Shown here piece by piece: positions 8,665 to 15,944 of a DNA stretch of 64,000 nucleotides. Source of the DNA: Pseudonocardia parietis (lineage in GTDB: Bacteria > Actinomycetota > Actinomycetes > Mycobacteriales > Pseudonocardiaceae); contig NZ_JAGINU010000001.1 of assembly GCF_017876315.1 (NCBI RefSeq), forward strand, positions 1,364,001 to 1,428,000. The letters are read 5' to 3'. The number at the start of each line of letters is the position of its first letter. The first letter of the stretch is position 1. Under the pieces are notes generated by a model. It saw nothing but the letters and a program-made list of their open reading frames with translations. It did not search any database and was not told the DNA's origin. The translations under genes were made by a program, and so were the position numbers.

Positions 8665-8916
8665 ATGACGACCACCAGTCCGGAGGCCGGCACGCTCCCG
8701 GCACCCGACGTGCCCGGCACCGACCTGCTGGGCCACCCGCTCGCCGAGCACGAGCGCGTCGTGCTCGACGTGTACGCCGGCCTCACCGGGGCTCTGCGCC
8801 GTGACGACCTGCCGCCCTGTGTGGCGGCCAACCTCCGCGCCGCGCTCGCGCCGGTCGCGGTCGCCGTCACCGACCTCGGCCTGCGCTTCGACCACCTGAC
8901 CGACATCGGTATCTGA
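8665..8916 (+). CDS. Small unrecognised protein of the aromatic-CoA cluster
   Basis: An 83-residue protein that I do not recognise. ATG at 8665 is preceded by AAGGGGA at good distance, 26 nt after the PaaK-like gene and 47 nt before the RidA gene, so it is placed inside an operon. Third codon positions are nearly all G or C, supporting real coding. The sequence is mostly helical in character (LAEHERVVLDVYAGLTGALR, then CVAANLRAALAPVAVAVTDL), acidic overall, with no signal peptide or membrane segment. It could be a small subunit or chaperone for an enzyme of the cluster; that is speculation from position only. Confidence 0.75.
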   Translation: MTTTSPEAGTLPAPDVPGTDLLGHPLAEHERVVLDVYAGLTGALRRDDLPPCVAANLRAALAPVAVAVTDLGLRFDHLTDIGI

Positions 8917-8963
8917 TGCCGGCGACGAACTCCAGTGCTCCGACACCAGGAAGAGGACGAACG

Positions 8964-9374
8964 ATGACGACCGGCACCACCGACATCAGCCTGATCAACC
9001 CGGACACCCTCGCGAAGCCGTCCGGCTTCACCCATGCCGTCTGCCACGGCGACACCGTCCACCTGTCGGGCCAGACCGCGCTGGACGCGAGCGGCCGGAT
9101 CGTCGACGGCGACATCGTCGACCAGTTCCGGCAGGCCCTGTCCAACGTGCTCGCCGCGCTGGGCGCCGCGGGCTCCGAACCCGGCGACCTGCTGGCGGTC
9201 CGGATCTACCTGACCGACATCCCCGGCTACCAGGCCCGGGGCAAGGAGATCGGCGCGGTCTGGAAGGAGCTGTGCGGGCGGACCTACCCGGCGATGACCG
9301 GCGTCGGCGTCACCGCGCTGTGGCAGCCGGAGGCGCTCGTCGAGATCGAGGCGGTGGGGGCGCGGCGATCCTGA
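8964..9374 (+). CDS. RidA (YjgF/YER057c/UK114) family enamine/imine deaminase
   Basis: A 136-residue RidA-family protein. It shows THAVCHGDTVHLSGQTALD, the central QFRQALSNVLAALGAAG helix, and the LLAVRIYLTDI strand. RidA proteins hydrolyse reactive enamines and imines, releasing ammonia; in the canonical enzyme an arginine in the RIY position contacts the carboxylate, and it is present here. ATG at 8964 is chosen over the longer frame because AGGAAGAGGA lies 6-8 nt upstream. In the aminobenzoyl-CoA route the dearomatised product is itself an enamine, so this gene fits as the deaminating step. That link is inference. Confidence 0.9.
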   Translation: MTTGTTDISLINPDTLAKPSGFTHAVCHGDTVHLSGQTALDASGRIVDGDIVDQFRQALSNVLAALGAAGSEPGDLLAVRIYLTDIPGYQARGKEIGAVWKELCGRTYPAMTGVGVTALWQPEALVEIEAVGARRS

Positions 9375-9386
9375 GCCACCGCGGGG

Positions 9387-10346
9387 TCAGGGCGGGCCGG
9401 CGAGCGCGGCGACGTCGTCGGCGCAGCCCCAGGACAGCGTGATCCCGGAGCCGCCGTGGCCGTAGTCGTGGATCACCCGTGGGCACCCAGCGGTGGCCGG
9501 CTCGGCCTCCAGCCGGACCTCCGGCCGGGCCGGGCGCAGACCGGCGACGTGCTCGAGCACCTCGGCACCGCGCAGTGCGGGCACGATGTCCACGCAGCGC
9601 CGCACGATCGCCGCCGCGACCACGGGGTCCGGGGTGGGGTCCCAGACGCCCTCCTCGAGGGTGCCGCCGAGGATGCAGTCGTGCTCGCGCGGGTGCACGT
9701 ACGCCCGCCCGGCCGGATGGTTCTCGTCGCGCACCGACAGCGTCAGCCCCGGGTTGGCCACCCGGACGATCTGGCCGCGGACCGGCGTCACCGACATGTC
9801 GCCGACCAGCGTGCGCGCGCCCAGCCCGGAGCAGTTGACGACGAGGTCGGCATCCGCGCCGGCCTCGGCCGGGGACGTGACGCGGCGGCGCTCCAGGGTG
9901 ATCCCGCGGCGCTGGGCCTCGGCGGCCAGCCACGGCAGGTACACCGGCATCTCCACCAGCGGCACCGCGAACCGCAGGCCGTGCGGGTACCCGGGTGGGA
10001 GCTCGTCGGGGCGGGCCGGGCGGATCGGTCCGACCGCCCCGGCCCACCACTGCGGCTCCGGCTCCGTGCGGTAGAGGGTCAGCGACTCGCGCATGACGAC
10101 GCCCGGCACACCGGCCCGGGCCTGCCCGGCGAGCTCGTCGAACGTCCGGCGGCCCCAGTCGAGCACCTTGTCCCGGGGGCCCGCGCGGGTCGGGAACCAC
10201 ACCGCGGCCGCCAGGTGCGAGGTCGACTGCTCCACCGGGGTGTCGGCCAGCACCCGCACCGACCAGCCCCTACCGCGCAGCCGGACCGCGCAGCTCAGGC
10301 CCGCGATCCCGGCGCCCACGACGACGGCCCGGCGGTCGCCCTCCAC
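9387..10346 (-). CDS. D-amino-acid oxidase family FAD flavoenzyme
   Basis: A 319-residue FAD oxidase of the DAAO fold. The N-terminal dinucleotide motif is VVVGAGIAGLSCAVRL; SHLAAAVWFPT is the usual active-site entry segment, and the C-terminal signature is VIHDYGHGGSGITLSWGCA near residue 290, close to the DAO family pattern. It should oxidise a D-amino acid or another small amine to the imino acid with production of hydrogen peroxide. It starts 4 nt after the TenA-like gene, so the two form one operon. Given that partner, a ThiO-like amine substrate is an alternative to a true D-amino acid. Confidence 0.88.
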   Translation of the reverse strand: MEGDRRAVVVGAGIAGLSCAVRLRGRGWSVRVLADTPVEQSTSHLAAAVWFPTRAGPRDKVLDWGRRTFDELAGQARAGVPGVVMRESLTLYRTEPEPQWWAGAVGPIRPARPDELPPGYPHGLRFAVPLVEMPVYLPWLAAEAQRRGITLERRRVTSPAEAGADADLVVNCSGLGARTLVGDMSVTPVRGQIVRVANPGLTLSVRDENHPAGRAYVHPREHDCILGGTLEEGVWDPTPDPVVAAAIVRRCVDIVPALRGAEVLEHVAGLRPARPEVRLEAEPATAGCPRVIHDYGHGGSGITLSWGCADDVAALAGPP

Positions 10347-10350
10347 GGGC

Positions 10351-10983
10351 TCAGCTCTCGTAGGCGGCGTCGAAGAAGGCCGGCTCCAGGTCCACGGTCC
10401 GCACGAAGACCGCCGCCACCCGATCGCGGTGCGCCGGGTCGAGTGCGTCGGCGACCCGGTCCAGCTCGGTGCGCAGGAACGTCACCCACTCCTCGAACTC
10501 GATCCCGCGATGCAGCTCGATCCACTCGCGGCAGATCGGGTCCTCCGGCGTGGTCGCCCCCGGACGGGTCGCCCAGTCCAGGTACAGCCACTCGGCGACG
10601 ACCAGCACGGCCAGCGCCTCGGCGTACCCGGTGTCGCGGGCCTCGTCCATCAGGTCCACGAGCCCGACGGTCGGCGCGGCCCGCTCCGTCTCGGTGCGCC
10701 CGCCGAGCCGGGACAGCGACCGCTCGAAGTAGTCGTTCTCCGGCCCCGCCACCAGCCCCAGCTGGCGGGCGAGCCGGACCCGGGCCGCCGGCCGATCGGC
10801 GTTCGCGACCGCCGAGCCGAGCAGGGCGAGGAACGAGTCGACGAACTGGAAGTCCTGCTCCAGGTAGCGCCGCAGGACGTCGTGGCTCACCGACCCGGCC
10901 CACAGCTCGTCGACGAACCGGTGCCCGACCGCCGCGTCCCACGTCGTCGTGCTCGACTCCCGTAGCTGCCCGCTGAACGACAT
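10351..10983 (-). CDS. TenA/THI-4 family protein lacking the usual catalytic cysteine (TenA_E-like)
   Basis: A 210-residue all-helical TenA-family protein: FVDELWAGSVSHDVLRRYLEQDF near the N-terminus, FFERSL-type DYFERSLSRLGG in the middle and GIEFEEWVTFLRTELDRV near the end. TenA enzymes salvage thiamin pyrimidine by hydrolysing amino-pyrimidine derivatives. The classical catalytic cysteine segment is replaced by VVAEWLYLDW, so this belongs to the cysteine-less, glutamate-bearing branch, whose members act on other steps of thiamin salvage. ATG 10983 is used; GTG 10989 is possible. It leads an operon with the DAAO gene and is divergent from the GntR regulator. Confidence 0.82.
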   Translation of the reverse strand: MSFSGQLRESSTTTWDAAVGHRFVDELWAGSVSHDVLRRYLEQDFQFVDSFLALLGSAVANADRPAARVRLARQLGLVAGPENDYFERSLSRLGGRTETERAAPTVGLVDLMDEARDTGYAEALAVLVVAEWLYLDWATRPGATTPEDPICREWIELHRGIEFEEWVTFLRTELDRVADALDPAHRDRVAAVFVRTVDLEPAFFDAAYES

Positions 10984-11055
10984 GGCCACCAGGCTAGGCG
11001 TGGCGCGGACGGGGCCTCGCCTACGGTGGGCACGGAGCGATCTCGGGGGACGGCG

Positions 11056-11817
11056 ATGGGTGGGCGGACGTTGGTCCGCGGCGACGGGACGCCGCTGTGG
11101 CAGCAGCTGCTGGCCGACCTGCGCCGGCGGCTCGACGAGGGTGAGTTCGACGCGGCCCTCCCGGGCGAGTTCGCGCTCGCGGCCGAGTACTCGGTCAGCC
11201 GCTACACCGTCCGCGAGGCCCTGCGGCGGATGCGCGAGGACGGTGCCGTCGTCGCCAGCCGCGGCCGGGTCGCCCGCCCGGCCGGTCCGGACCCGATCGA
11301 GCAGCCGCTGGACGAGCCGTACTCGCTCTACGTCGCCGTCGAGGCCGCCGGGCGGACCCAGCGCAGCGTGGTGCGGACCTTCGAGGTCCGGGCCGACGGC
11401 GTGATCGCGGCCCGGATGGGGCTGGAGGAGTCGACGCCGCTCGTGCACCTGGAACGACTGCGCCTGGCCGACGCCGAACCGCTGGCCGTCGACCGGGTGT
11501 GGCTGCCGGAGGAGCTCGCCGCCCCGCTGCTCGAGGTCGACTTCTCGGACACCGGTCTCTACCCCGAGTACCGGCGCCGCTGCGGGATCCGGGTCGACGG
11601 CGGCAACGAGAACATCCGCGCGGTGATCCCGGGCCGCGGGGAGCGGGAGCTGCTGGGCATCGACGACGGCGTCGCGGCGCTGTCCATCGAGCGGCTCGGG
11701 CTGGCCGGGGGCCGGCCCGTCGAGTGGCGCCACACCCTGGTCCGCGGGGACCGGTTCTCGGTCACCGCCCGGTTCTCCGCGCAGGCCGGCTACCGGGTGG
11801 AGCTGTCCGGGCCCTGA
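11056..11817 (+). CDS. GntR-family regulator with UTRA effector domain
   Basis: A 253-residue HutC-subfamily transcription factor. The winged helix spans about residues 5-75 (PLWQQLLADLRRRLDEGEF, LAAEYSVSRYTVREALRRMR) and the UTRA ligand domain about 85-250 (TPLVHLERLRLADAEPLAVD, EWRHTLVRGDRFSVTARF). ATG at 11056 is preceded by GGGGGA 5 nt upstream; a -10 candidate TACGGT at 11022-11027 fits a short leader. It is divergent from the TenA/DAAO operon with 72 nt between starts, so it most likely controls that operon and itself. Its effector is unknown. Confidence 0.9.
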   Translation: MGGRTLVRGDGTPLWQQLLADLRRRLDEGEFDAALPGEFALAAEYSVSRYTVREALRRMREDGAVVASRGRVARPAGPDPIEQPLDEPYSLYVAVEAAGRTQRSVVRTFEVRADGVIAARMGLEESTPLVHLERLRLADAEPLAVDRVWLPEELAAPLLEVDFSDTGLYPEYRRRCGIRVDGGNENIRAVIPGRGERELLGIDDGVAALSIERLGLAGGRPVEWRHTLVRGDRFSVTARFSAQAGYRVELSGP

Positions 11818-11850
11818 CCCGGCCGATCACCTCAGGCACCTCAGGCCGGG
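11818..11850. terminator. Weak stem-loop at a convergent gene junction
   Basis: Seven-nt arms CCCGGCC (11818-11824) and GGCCGGG (11844-11850) flank a 19-nt loop between the stops of the GntR and VOC genes. The second arm lies inside the VOC gene end. There is no T-tract, so efficiency as a terminator is doubtful. Confidence 0.35.
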
Positions 11851-12347
11851 ACGGAGACGCCGATCCCGCCGCGGGTGTCGGCGCCGTAGCGGGCGATCTC
11901 GGCCGGCAGGTCGAGCCGGTCGGTCTTCATGCCGGTGTCCGCGCCGAGCAGCGCGGCCGGGACCAGCCAGCAGACCTCGAACTCCAGCCCGTCCGGGTCG
12001 TGGGCGTAGAGCGCCTTGGTCGAGCCGTGGTCGGACGCGCCGGCCAGGGCGCCGGCATCCTGCAGGGCCCGCCGGATGCGGTCCAGCTCGCCGAGCGTGT
12101 CCACCTCCCAGGCCAGGTGGTAGAGCCCGACGGTCGAGCGGCCGGCCTGCGAGGCACCCGCCCGGTCACCGATCCCGAACACGGCCAGGTCGTGGTCGTT
12201 CGACGAGCCCGGGGCCTGCAGGAACGCACCCCGCCCGCCCGGGATCTCGGTGACCGTGCGGAAGTCGAGTACGTCGGCGTAGAAGGCGGCGCTGCGGGCG
12301 ACGTCGCGGACGTAGAGGACCGCGTGGTTGAGGCGCTGGACGGGCAT
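11841..12347 (-). CDS. VOC-superfamily (glyoxalase/extradiol dioxygenase fold) protein
   Basis: A 168-residue vicinal-oxygen-chelate protein. It begins QRLNHAVLYVRDVARSAAFYADVLDF, the usual first beta-alpha-beta-beta-beta module, and has YHLAWEVDTLGEL and YAHDPDGLEFEVCWL in the second, giving His, His and Glu as likely metal ligands. It resembles the single-subunit dioxygenase-like members rather than lactoylglutathione lyase, but the reaction cannot be read from sequence. It is transcribed alone from a well-formed promoter that carries a dyad over the start site (12371-12386). Confidence 0.85.
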   Translation of the reverse strand: MPVQRLNHAVLYVRDVARSAAFYADVLDFRTVTEIPGGRGAFLQAPGSSNDHDLAVFGIGDRAGASQAGRSTVGLYHLAWEVDTLGELDRIRRALQDAGALAGASDHGSTKALYAHDPDGLEFEVCWLVPAALLGADTGMKTDRLDLPAEIARYGADTRGGIGVSVPA

Positions 12348-12370
12348 CGTGACTCCCGGTCTCGGTAGTT

Positions 12371-12418
12371 AGTTGAACTCTCAACTCACAGCGTACGCCG
12401 AAAAGGGGTCGGGCTCAA
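12371..12418 (-). promoter_or_regulatory. Promoter and dyad operator of the VOC gene
   Basis: On the minus strand a -35 TTGAGC (12418-12413), 17-nt spacer and -10 TACGCT (12395-12390) form a good promoter. The -35 overlaps the stop codon of the Lrp gene. A perfect dyad AGTTGA-actc-TCAACT lies at 12371-12386 and straddles the expected start point, a classic position for a repressor. The binding protein is not identified; MarR- or TetR-type regulators use sites of this kind. Confidence 0.6.
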
Positions 12419-12855
12419 CGAGTGACCAGCCAGGTGAGGACGACGGCGGAGCGGGTGTGGTCCACGTTCGCCGCCATCCGCAGCCGCTCCAGAGCGTCCT
12501 CCAGCGAGCGCACGTCGCGCGAGCGCAGCAGGACCAGCGCGTCGGCCTCACCGGTGACCGTCCCGGCGGTGACGACCTCGGGTACCACCGACAGCATCCG
12601 CTGCAGCTCGCCCGGCGCGACCGTCCCGCGGCAGAAGAGCTCCACGTACGCCTCGACCGCCGGCTCCTGCTCGGCGGCCGGGTTCACCTGCACGGTGAAC
12701 CCGGTGATCACGCCGCGCGCGGTGAGCCGGTCCACCCGCCGTCGTACCGCCGAGGCCGAGAGTCCGACCCGTTCGCCCAGCTCGGCCCAGCCGGCCCGGC
12801 CGTCGACCCGGAGCAGGTCCAGCAGGCGCCGGTCGGTCGCATCGATCCCGTTCAC
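12415..12855 (-). CDS. Lrp/AsnC-family regulator
   Basis: A 146-residue feast/famine regulator with an N-terminal helix-turn-helix (ATDRRLLDLLRVDGRAGWAE, LSASAVRRRVDRL) and a C-terminal RAM ligand domain (VVPEVVTAGTVTGEADALVL). GTG 12855 is the first start that gives the normal Lrp opening. The gene is divergent from ddaH-rocD with about 100 nt between starts, the same arrangement as the AsnC-type regulator beside rocD and ddaH in Mycobacterium tuberculosis. It should control arginine/ornithine catabolism in response to an amino acid. Confidence 0.92.
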   Translation of the reverse strand: MNGIDATDRRLLDLLRVDGRAGWAELGERVGLSASAVRRRVDRLTARGVITGFTVQVNPAAEQEPAVEAYVELFCRGTVAPGELQRMLSVVPEVVTAGTVTGEADALVLLRSRDVRSLEDALERLRMAANVDHTRSAVVLTWLVTR

Positions 12856-12896
12856 GGCGTCGAATGCTAGGTCCGTGCGTGAAATCGGTACAGCAC

Positions 12897-12911
12897 GCGC
12901 AGATCCTGCGC
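12897..12911. promoter_or_regulatory. Candidate Lrp/AsnC operator between the regulator and ddaH
   Basis: A perfect dyad GCGCAG-atc-CTGCGC sits between the two divergent starts. Lrp-family proteins bind 15-bp imperfect palindromes, and 15 bp is the exact length here. It lies about 42 nt before the regulator start and 45 nt before ddaH, so it could serve both promoters. Confidence 0.5.
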
Positions 12912-12955
12912 ACTGAGCCGGGAAACGCACGGGGCGGGCGCGGCACCCTGGAGGC

Positions 12956-13828
12956 ATGACGAGCATGCTCGAGCGTGGTCCGGCGGACCGGGGCCCCCGC
13001 AGGCACTCGCGGGCACCGCAGGTGCTCATGTGCCGCCCGGCCCACTTCACCGTCAGCTACCGCATCAACCCGTGGATGCGGCCCGAGCAGCCCACCGACA
13101 CCCGGCTCGCGCTGCGCCAGTGGCAGGACCTGTATGCCGCCTACCGCGACCTCGGGTTCGACGTGCGGCTGATCGACCCGCTGCCCGGGCTGCCGGACAT
13201 GGTGTACGCCGCGAACGGGGGCACCGTCGTCGGCGGCGTCGCGCTGACCGCCCGCTTCCGGTACGCGGAGCGGGCCGCCGAGGGACCCGCCTACGCGGCG
13301 TGGTTCCGGGCGGCCGGTTTCGACGTCCACGAGGCGGCGGCGGTCAACGAGGGCGAGGGCGACCTGCTCCTCGTCGGCGACACGATCTACGCGGGCACCG
13401 GGTTCCGCACCGACCCGGGCGCGCACGCCGAGGCCGCCCGCGTGCTCGGCCGCGAGGTCGTCAGCCTGGCACTGGTCGACCCGCGCTACTACCACCTCGA
13501 CACCGCGTTCGCCGTCCTCGACCCGGCCGGTGGCCCCGGTTCGGTGGCCTACCTGCCCTCGGCGTTCGACGACGCCTCGCAGGAGGTGCTGCGGTTCCGC
13601 TTCCCGGACGCCGTGATCGTCTCCGAGGAGGACGCCTCGGTCCTCGGGCTCAACTGCTTCTCCGACGGCACGGTGGTCGTCCACGCGCCGCAGGCCGAGA
13701 AGTTCGCCGCGGACCTCGCCGAGCGCGGGTTCGGCACCGTCGGCGTCGACACCTCCGAGCTCCGCCGCGGTGGCGGCGGCATCAAGTGCTGCACCCTCGA
13801 ACTCCGACCGGCCCAGGAGGCGTCATGA
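12956..13828 (+). CDS. ddaH: Dimethylargininase / arginine-deiminase-fold amidinohydrolase
   Basis: A 290-residue enzyme of the amidinotransferase superfamily that hydrolyses methylated arginine (or arginine-like amidines) to citrulline and an amine. Seen are RPAHFTVSYRINPWM, PDMVYAANGG, the catalytic histidine in YYHLDTAF and the C-terminal nucleophile cysteine in GGGGIKCCTLELRP. ATG at 12956 follows CACCCT-ggaggc, which can act as either a leaderless -10 or ribosome site. Its stop overlaps rocD (ATGA), so the two steps amidine removal and ornithine transamination are co-translated. Confidence 0.9.
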   Translation: MTSMLERGPADRGPRRHSRAPQVLMCRPAHFTVSYRINPWMRPEQPTDTRLALRQWQDLYAAYRDLGFDVRLIDPLPGLPDMVYAANGGTVVGGVALTARFRYAERAAEGPAYAAWFRAAGFDVHEAAAVNEGEGDLLLVGDTIYAGTGFRTDPGAHAEAARVLGREVVSLALVDPRYYHLDTAFAVLDPAGGPGSVAYLPSAFDDASQEVLRFRFPDAVIVSEEDASVLGLNCFSDGTVVVHAPQAEKFAADLAERGFGTVGVDTSELRRGGGGIKCCTLELRPAQEAS

Positions 13829-15048
13829 CCACGGTGGCCCCCACCACGACGGACGAGCGGATCGCGCTGGCCGCCGCGCACGGCGTCGGGAACTACGCGC
13901 CGCTGCCGGTGGTCCTGGCACAGGGCAGCGGCGCCCGGGTCACCGACGTCGAGGGCAGGCACTACCTCGACGCGCTCGCCGGCTACTCCGCGCTCAACTT
14001 CGGTCACCGCCACCCGGTGCTGGTCGAGGCCGCGCACCGCCAGCTCGACGCGCTGACGCTGACCGCGCGGGCGTTCCACAACGACCGCCTGCCGGAGTTC
14101 CAGCGTGATCTCGCCGAGCTCACCGGCACCGAGGCCGTCCTGCCGATGAACACCGGCGCCGAGGCCGTCGAGTCCGCGATCAAGGTCGCCCGGGCCTGGG
14201 GCTACCGGGTCCGCGGGGTCCGCCCCGGCGCGGCCCGGATCGTCGTGGCCGGCGGGAACTTCCACGGCCGGACGACGACCGTCGTCTCCTTCTCCGACGA
14301 CCCGTCGGCCCGCGCGGACTTCGGTCCGTTCACGCCGGGGTTCGACCGCGTCCCCTACGGTGACGCCGCTGCGCTCGAGGCCGCGCTCACCGACGACACC
14401 GTCGCGGTGCTGATCGAGCCGGTGCAGGGCGAGGCCGGCGTGATCGTCCCGCCGCCGGGCTACCTCGCCGAGGTTCGGCGGGTCACCGCCGAGCGGGGCG
14501 TCCTGCTGGTCCTCGACGAGATCCAGTCCGGGCTCGCCCGGGCCGGCGCCACGCTGTGCGGTGACCTGTCCGGCGTGCGGGCCGATCTCTACACCCTCGG
14601 CAAGGCGCTCGGCGGCGGGATCGTGCCGGTCAGCGCGGTCGCCGGTCGCCGTGACGTGCTCGGGGTGCTGCGGCCCGGTGAGCACGGTTCGACCTTCGGC
14701 GGGAACCCGCTCGCCGCCGCCGTCGGGTCCGCGGTGTGCGGGCTGCTGGCGACCGGCGAGTACCAGGCCGCGGCGCGTGACCTCGGCGGGTACCTGGGGG
14801 AGCGGCTGCGGGCGCTGCCCGGGCTGACCGCCGTGCGCGGGGTGGGACTGTGGTTCGGCGTCGACGTCGACGAGGGCATCGGCTCCGGGCGTGAGGTCTG
14901 CGTGGAGCTGGCCCGGCGCGGGGTGCTGGCCAAGGAGACGCACGGCGTCACCGTCCGGCTCTCGCCGCCGCTGGTGATCACCCGGGACGAGCTCGACGTG
15001 CTGGTGGACACGTTCGCCCAGGTACTGGGGGACCTCTCCCGGGGGTAG
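13825..15048 (+). CDS. rocD: Ornithine-oxo-acid transaminase
   Basis: A 407-residue class III PLP aminotransferase converting ornithine and 2-oxoglutarate to glutamate semialdehyde and glutamate in the cytoplasm. It has [59 protein letters not shown] and the PLP lysine in [15 protein letters not shown]. Length is normal and the frame intact, unlike M. tuberculosis where rocD is split in two. It is coupled to ddaH and probably under the divergent Lrp/AsnC regulator. ProC, which uses the cyclised product, is encoded at 21998-22798. Confidence 0.95.
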   Translation: MTTVAPTTTDERIALAAAHGVGNYAPLPVVLAQGSGARVTDVEGRHYLDALAGYSALNFGHRHPVLVEAAHRQLDALTLTARAFHNDRLPEFQRDLAELTGTEAVLPMNTGAEAVESAIKVARAWGYRVRGVRPGAARIVVAGGNFHGRTTTVVSFSDDPSARADFGPFTPGFDRVPYGDAAALEAALTDDTVAVLIEPVQGEAGVIVPPPGYLAEVRRVTAERGVLLVLDEIQSGLARAGATLCGDLSGVRADLYTLGKALGGGIVPVSAVAGRRDVLGVLRPGEHGSTFGGNPLAAAVGSAVCGLLATGEYQAAARDLGGYLGERLRALPGLTAVRGVGLWFGVDVDEGIGSGREVCVELARRGVLAKETHGVTVRLSPPLVITRDELDVLVDTFAQVLGDLSRG

Positions 15049-15065
15049 CTGGCAGGCTGTGGGAC

Positions 15066-15800
15066 ATGCCGACCCTCGTACTGTTGCGCCACGGCCAGAG
15101 CGACTGGAACGCGAAGAACCTGTTCACCGGCTGGGTGGACGTCCCGCTCTCCGAGCTGGGTGAGCAGGAGGCCCGCCGCGGTGGTGAGCTGCTGGGCGAG
15201 TCCGGCGTCGCGCCCGACGTCGTCCACACCTCGCTGCTGCGCCGTGCCATCTCGACGGCCAACATCGCGCTCGACGCCGCGGACCGGCACTGGATCCCGG
15301 TCAAGCGGGACTGGCGGCTCAACGAGCGCCACTACGGCGCCCTGCAGGGCAAGGACAAGAAGCAGACCCTGGAGGCCTACGGCGAGGAGCAGTTCATGCT
15401 CTGGCGCCGCTCCTACGACACCCCGCCGCCGCCGATCGAGAAGGGCAGCGAGTTCTCCCAGGACGCCGACCCGCGTTACGCCGGTGTCGACGCCCCGCTG
15501 ACCGAGTGCCTCGCCGACGTCGTCGACCGGTTCCTGCCCTACTGGGAGGAGGCCGTGGTCCCCGACCTGCGGGACGGGAAGACGGTGCTGCTCGCCGCGC
15601 ACGGCAACTCGCTGCGGGCGCTGGTGAAGTACCTCGACGGGATCTCCGACTCCGACATCGCCGGGCTCAACATCCCCACCGGCATCCCGCTGGTCTACGA
15701 CCTCGACGACGACCTGCGGCCGACGAACCCGGGCGGGCGCTACCTCGACCCGACCGCCGCCGAGCAGGCCATCGCCGGCGTGGCGAACCAGGGCCGCTGA
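15066..15800 (+). CDS. gpmA: 2,3-bisphosphoglycerate-dependent phosphoglycerate mutase
   Basis: A 244-residue glycolytic mutase interconverting 3- and 2-phosphoglycerate. Motifs are [20 protein letters not shown] with the phosphorylated histidine, [25 protein letters not shown] and [14 protein letters not shown] with the second histidine. The C-terminal flexible tail is normal. A -10-like CAGGCT ends 7 nt before ATG 15066, consistent with a leaderless mRNA. It precedes senX3-regX3, the same order as gpm1-senX3-regX3 in mycobacteria. Confidence 0.97.
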   Translation: MPTLVLLRHGQSDWNAKNLFTGWVDVPLSELGEQEARRGGELLGESGVAPDVVHTSLLRRAISTANIALDAADRHWIPVKRDWRLNERHYGALQGKDKKQTLEAYGEEQFMLWRRSYDTPPPPIEKGSEFSQDADPRYAGVDAPLTECLADVVDRFLPYWEEAVVPDLRDGKTVLLAAHGNSLRALVKYLDGISDSDIAGLNIPTGIPLVYDLDDDLRPTNPGGRYLDPTAAEQAIAGVANQGR

Positions 15801-15830
15801 CGGGTCACCGCCGGGTTTGCGACCGGGTGG

Positions 15831-15850
15831 GTGTGAACCGGCGGTGAACG
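15831..15850. promoter_or_regulatory. PHO-box-like direct repeat upstream of senX3
   Basis: GTGAAC occurs at 15833-15838 and again at 15844-15849, a spacing of exactly 11 nt. Read on the minus strand this is GTTCACCGCCGGTTCACA, matching the 11-bp direct-repeat units (GTTCACC type) bound by PhoP/RegX3 regulators in Streptomyces and mycobacteria. It lies about 100 nt before senX3, which suggests autoregulation by phosphorylated RegX3. Confidence 0.65.
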
Positions 15851-15944
15851 GGGGCCGAACTCTGTCGCCCGGGCGGGTCGCGGGTGTCACCATCCGGGGT
15901 CCGGCGCTGGCCAGGGGGCACCCCCGCTTGCCTACGATGCAGCG

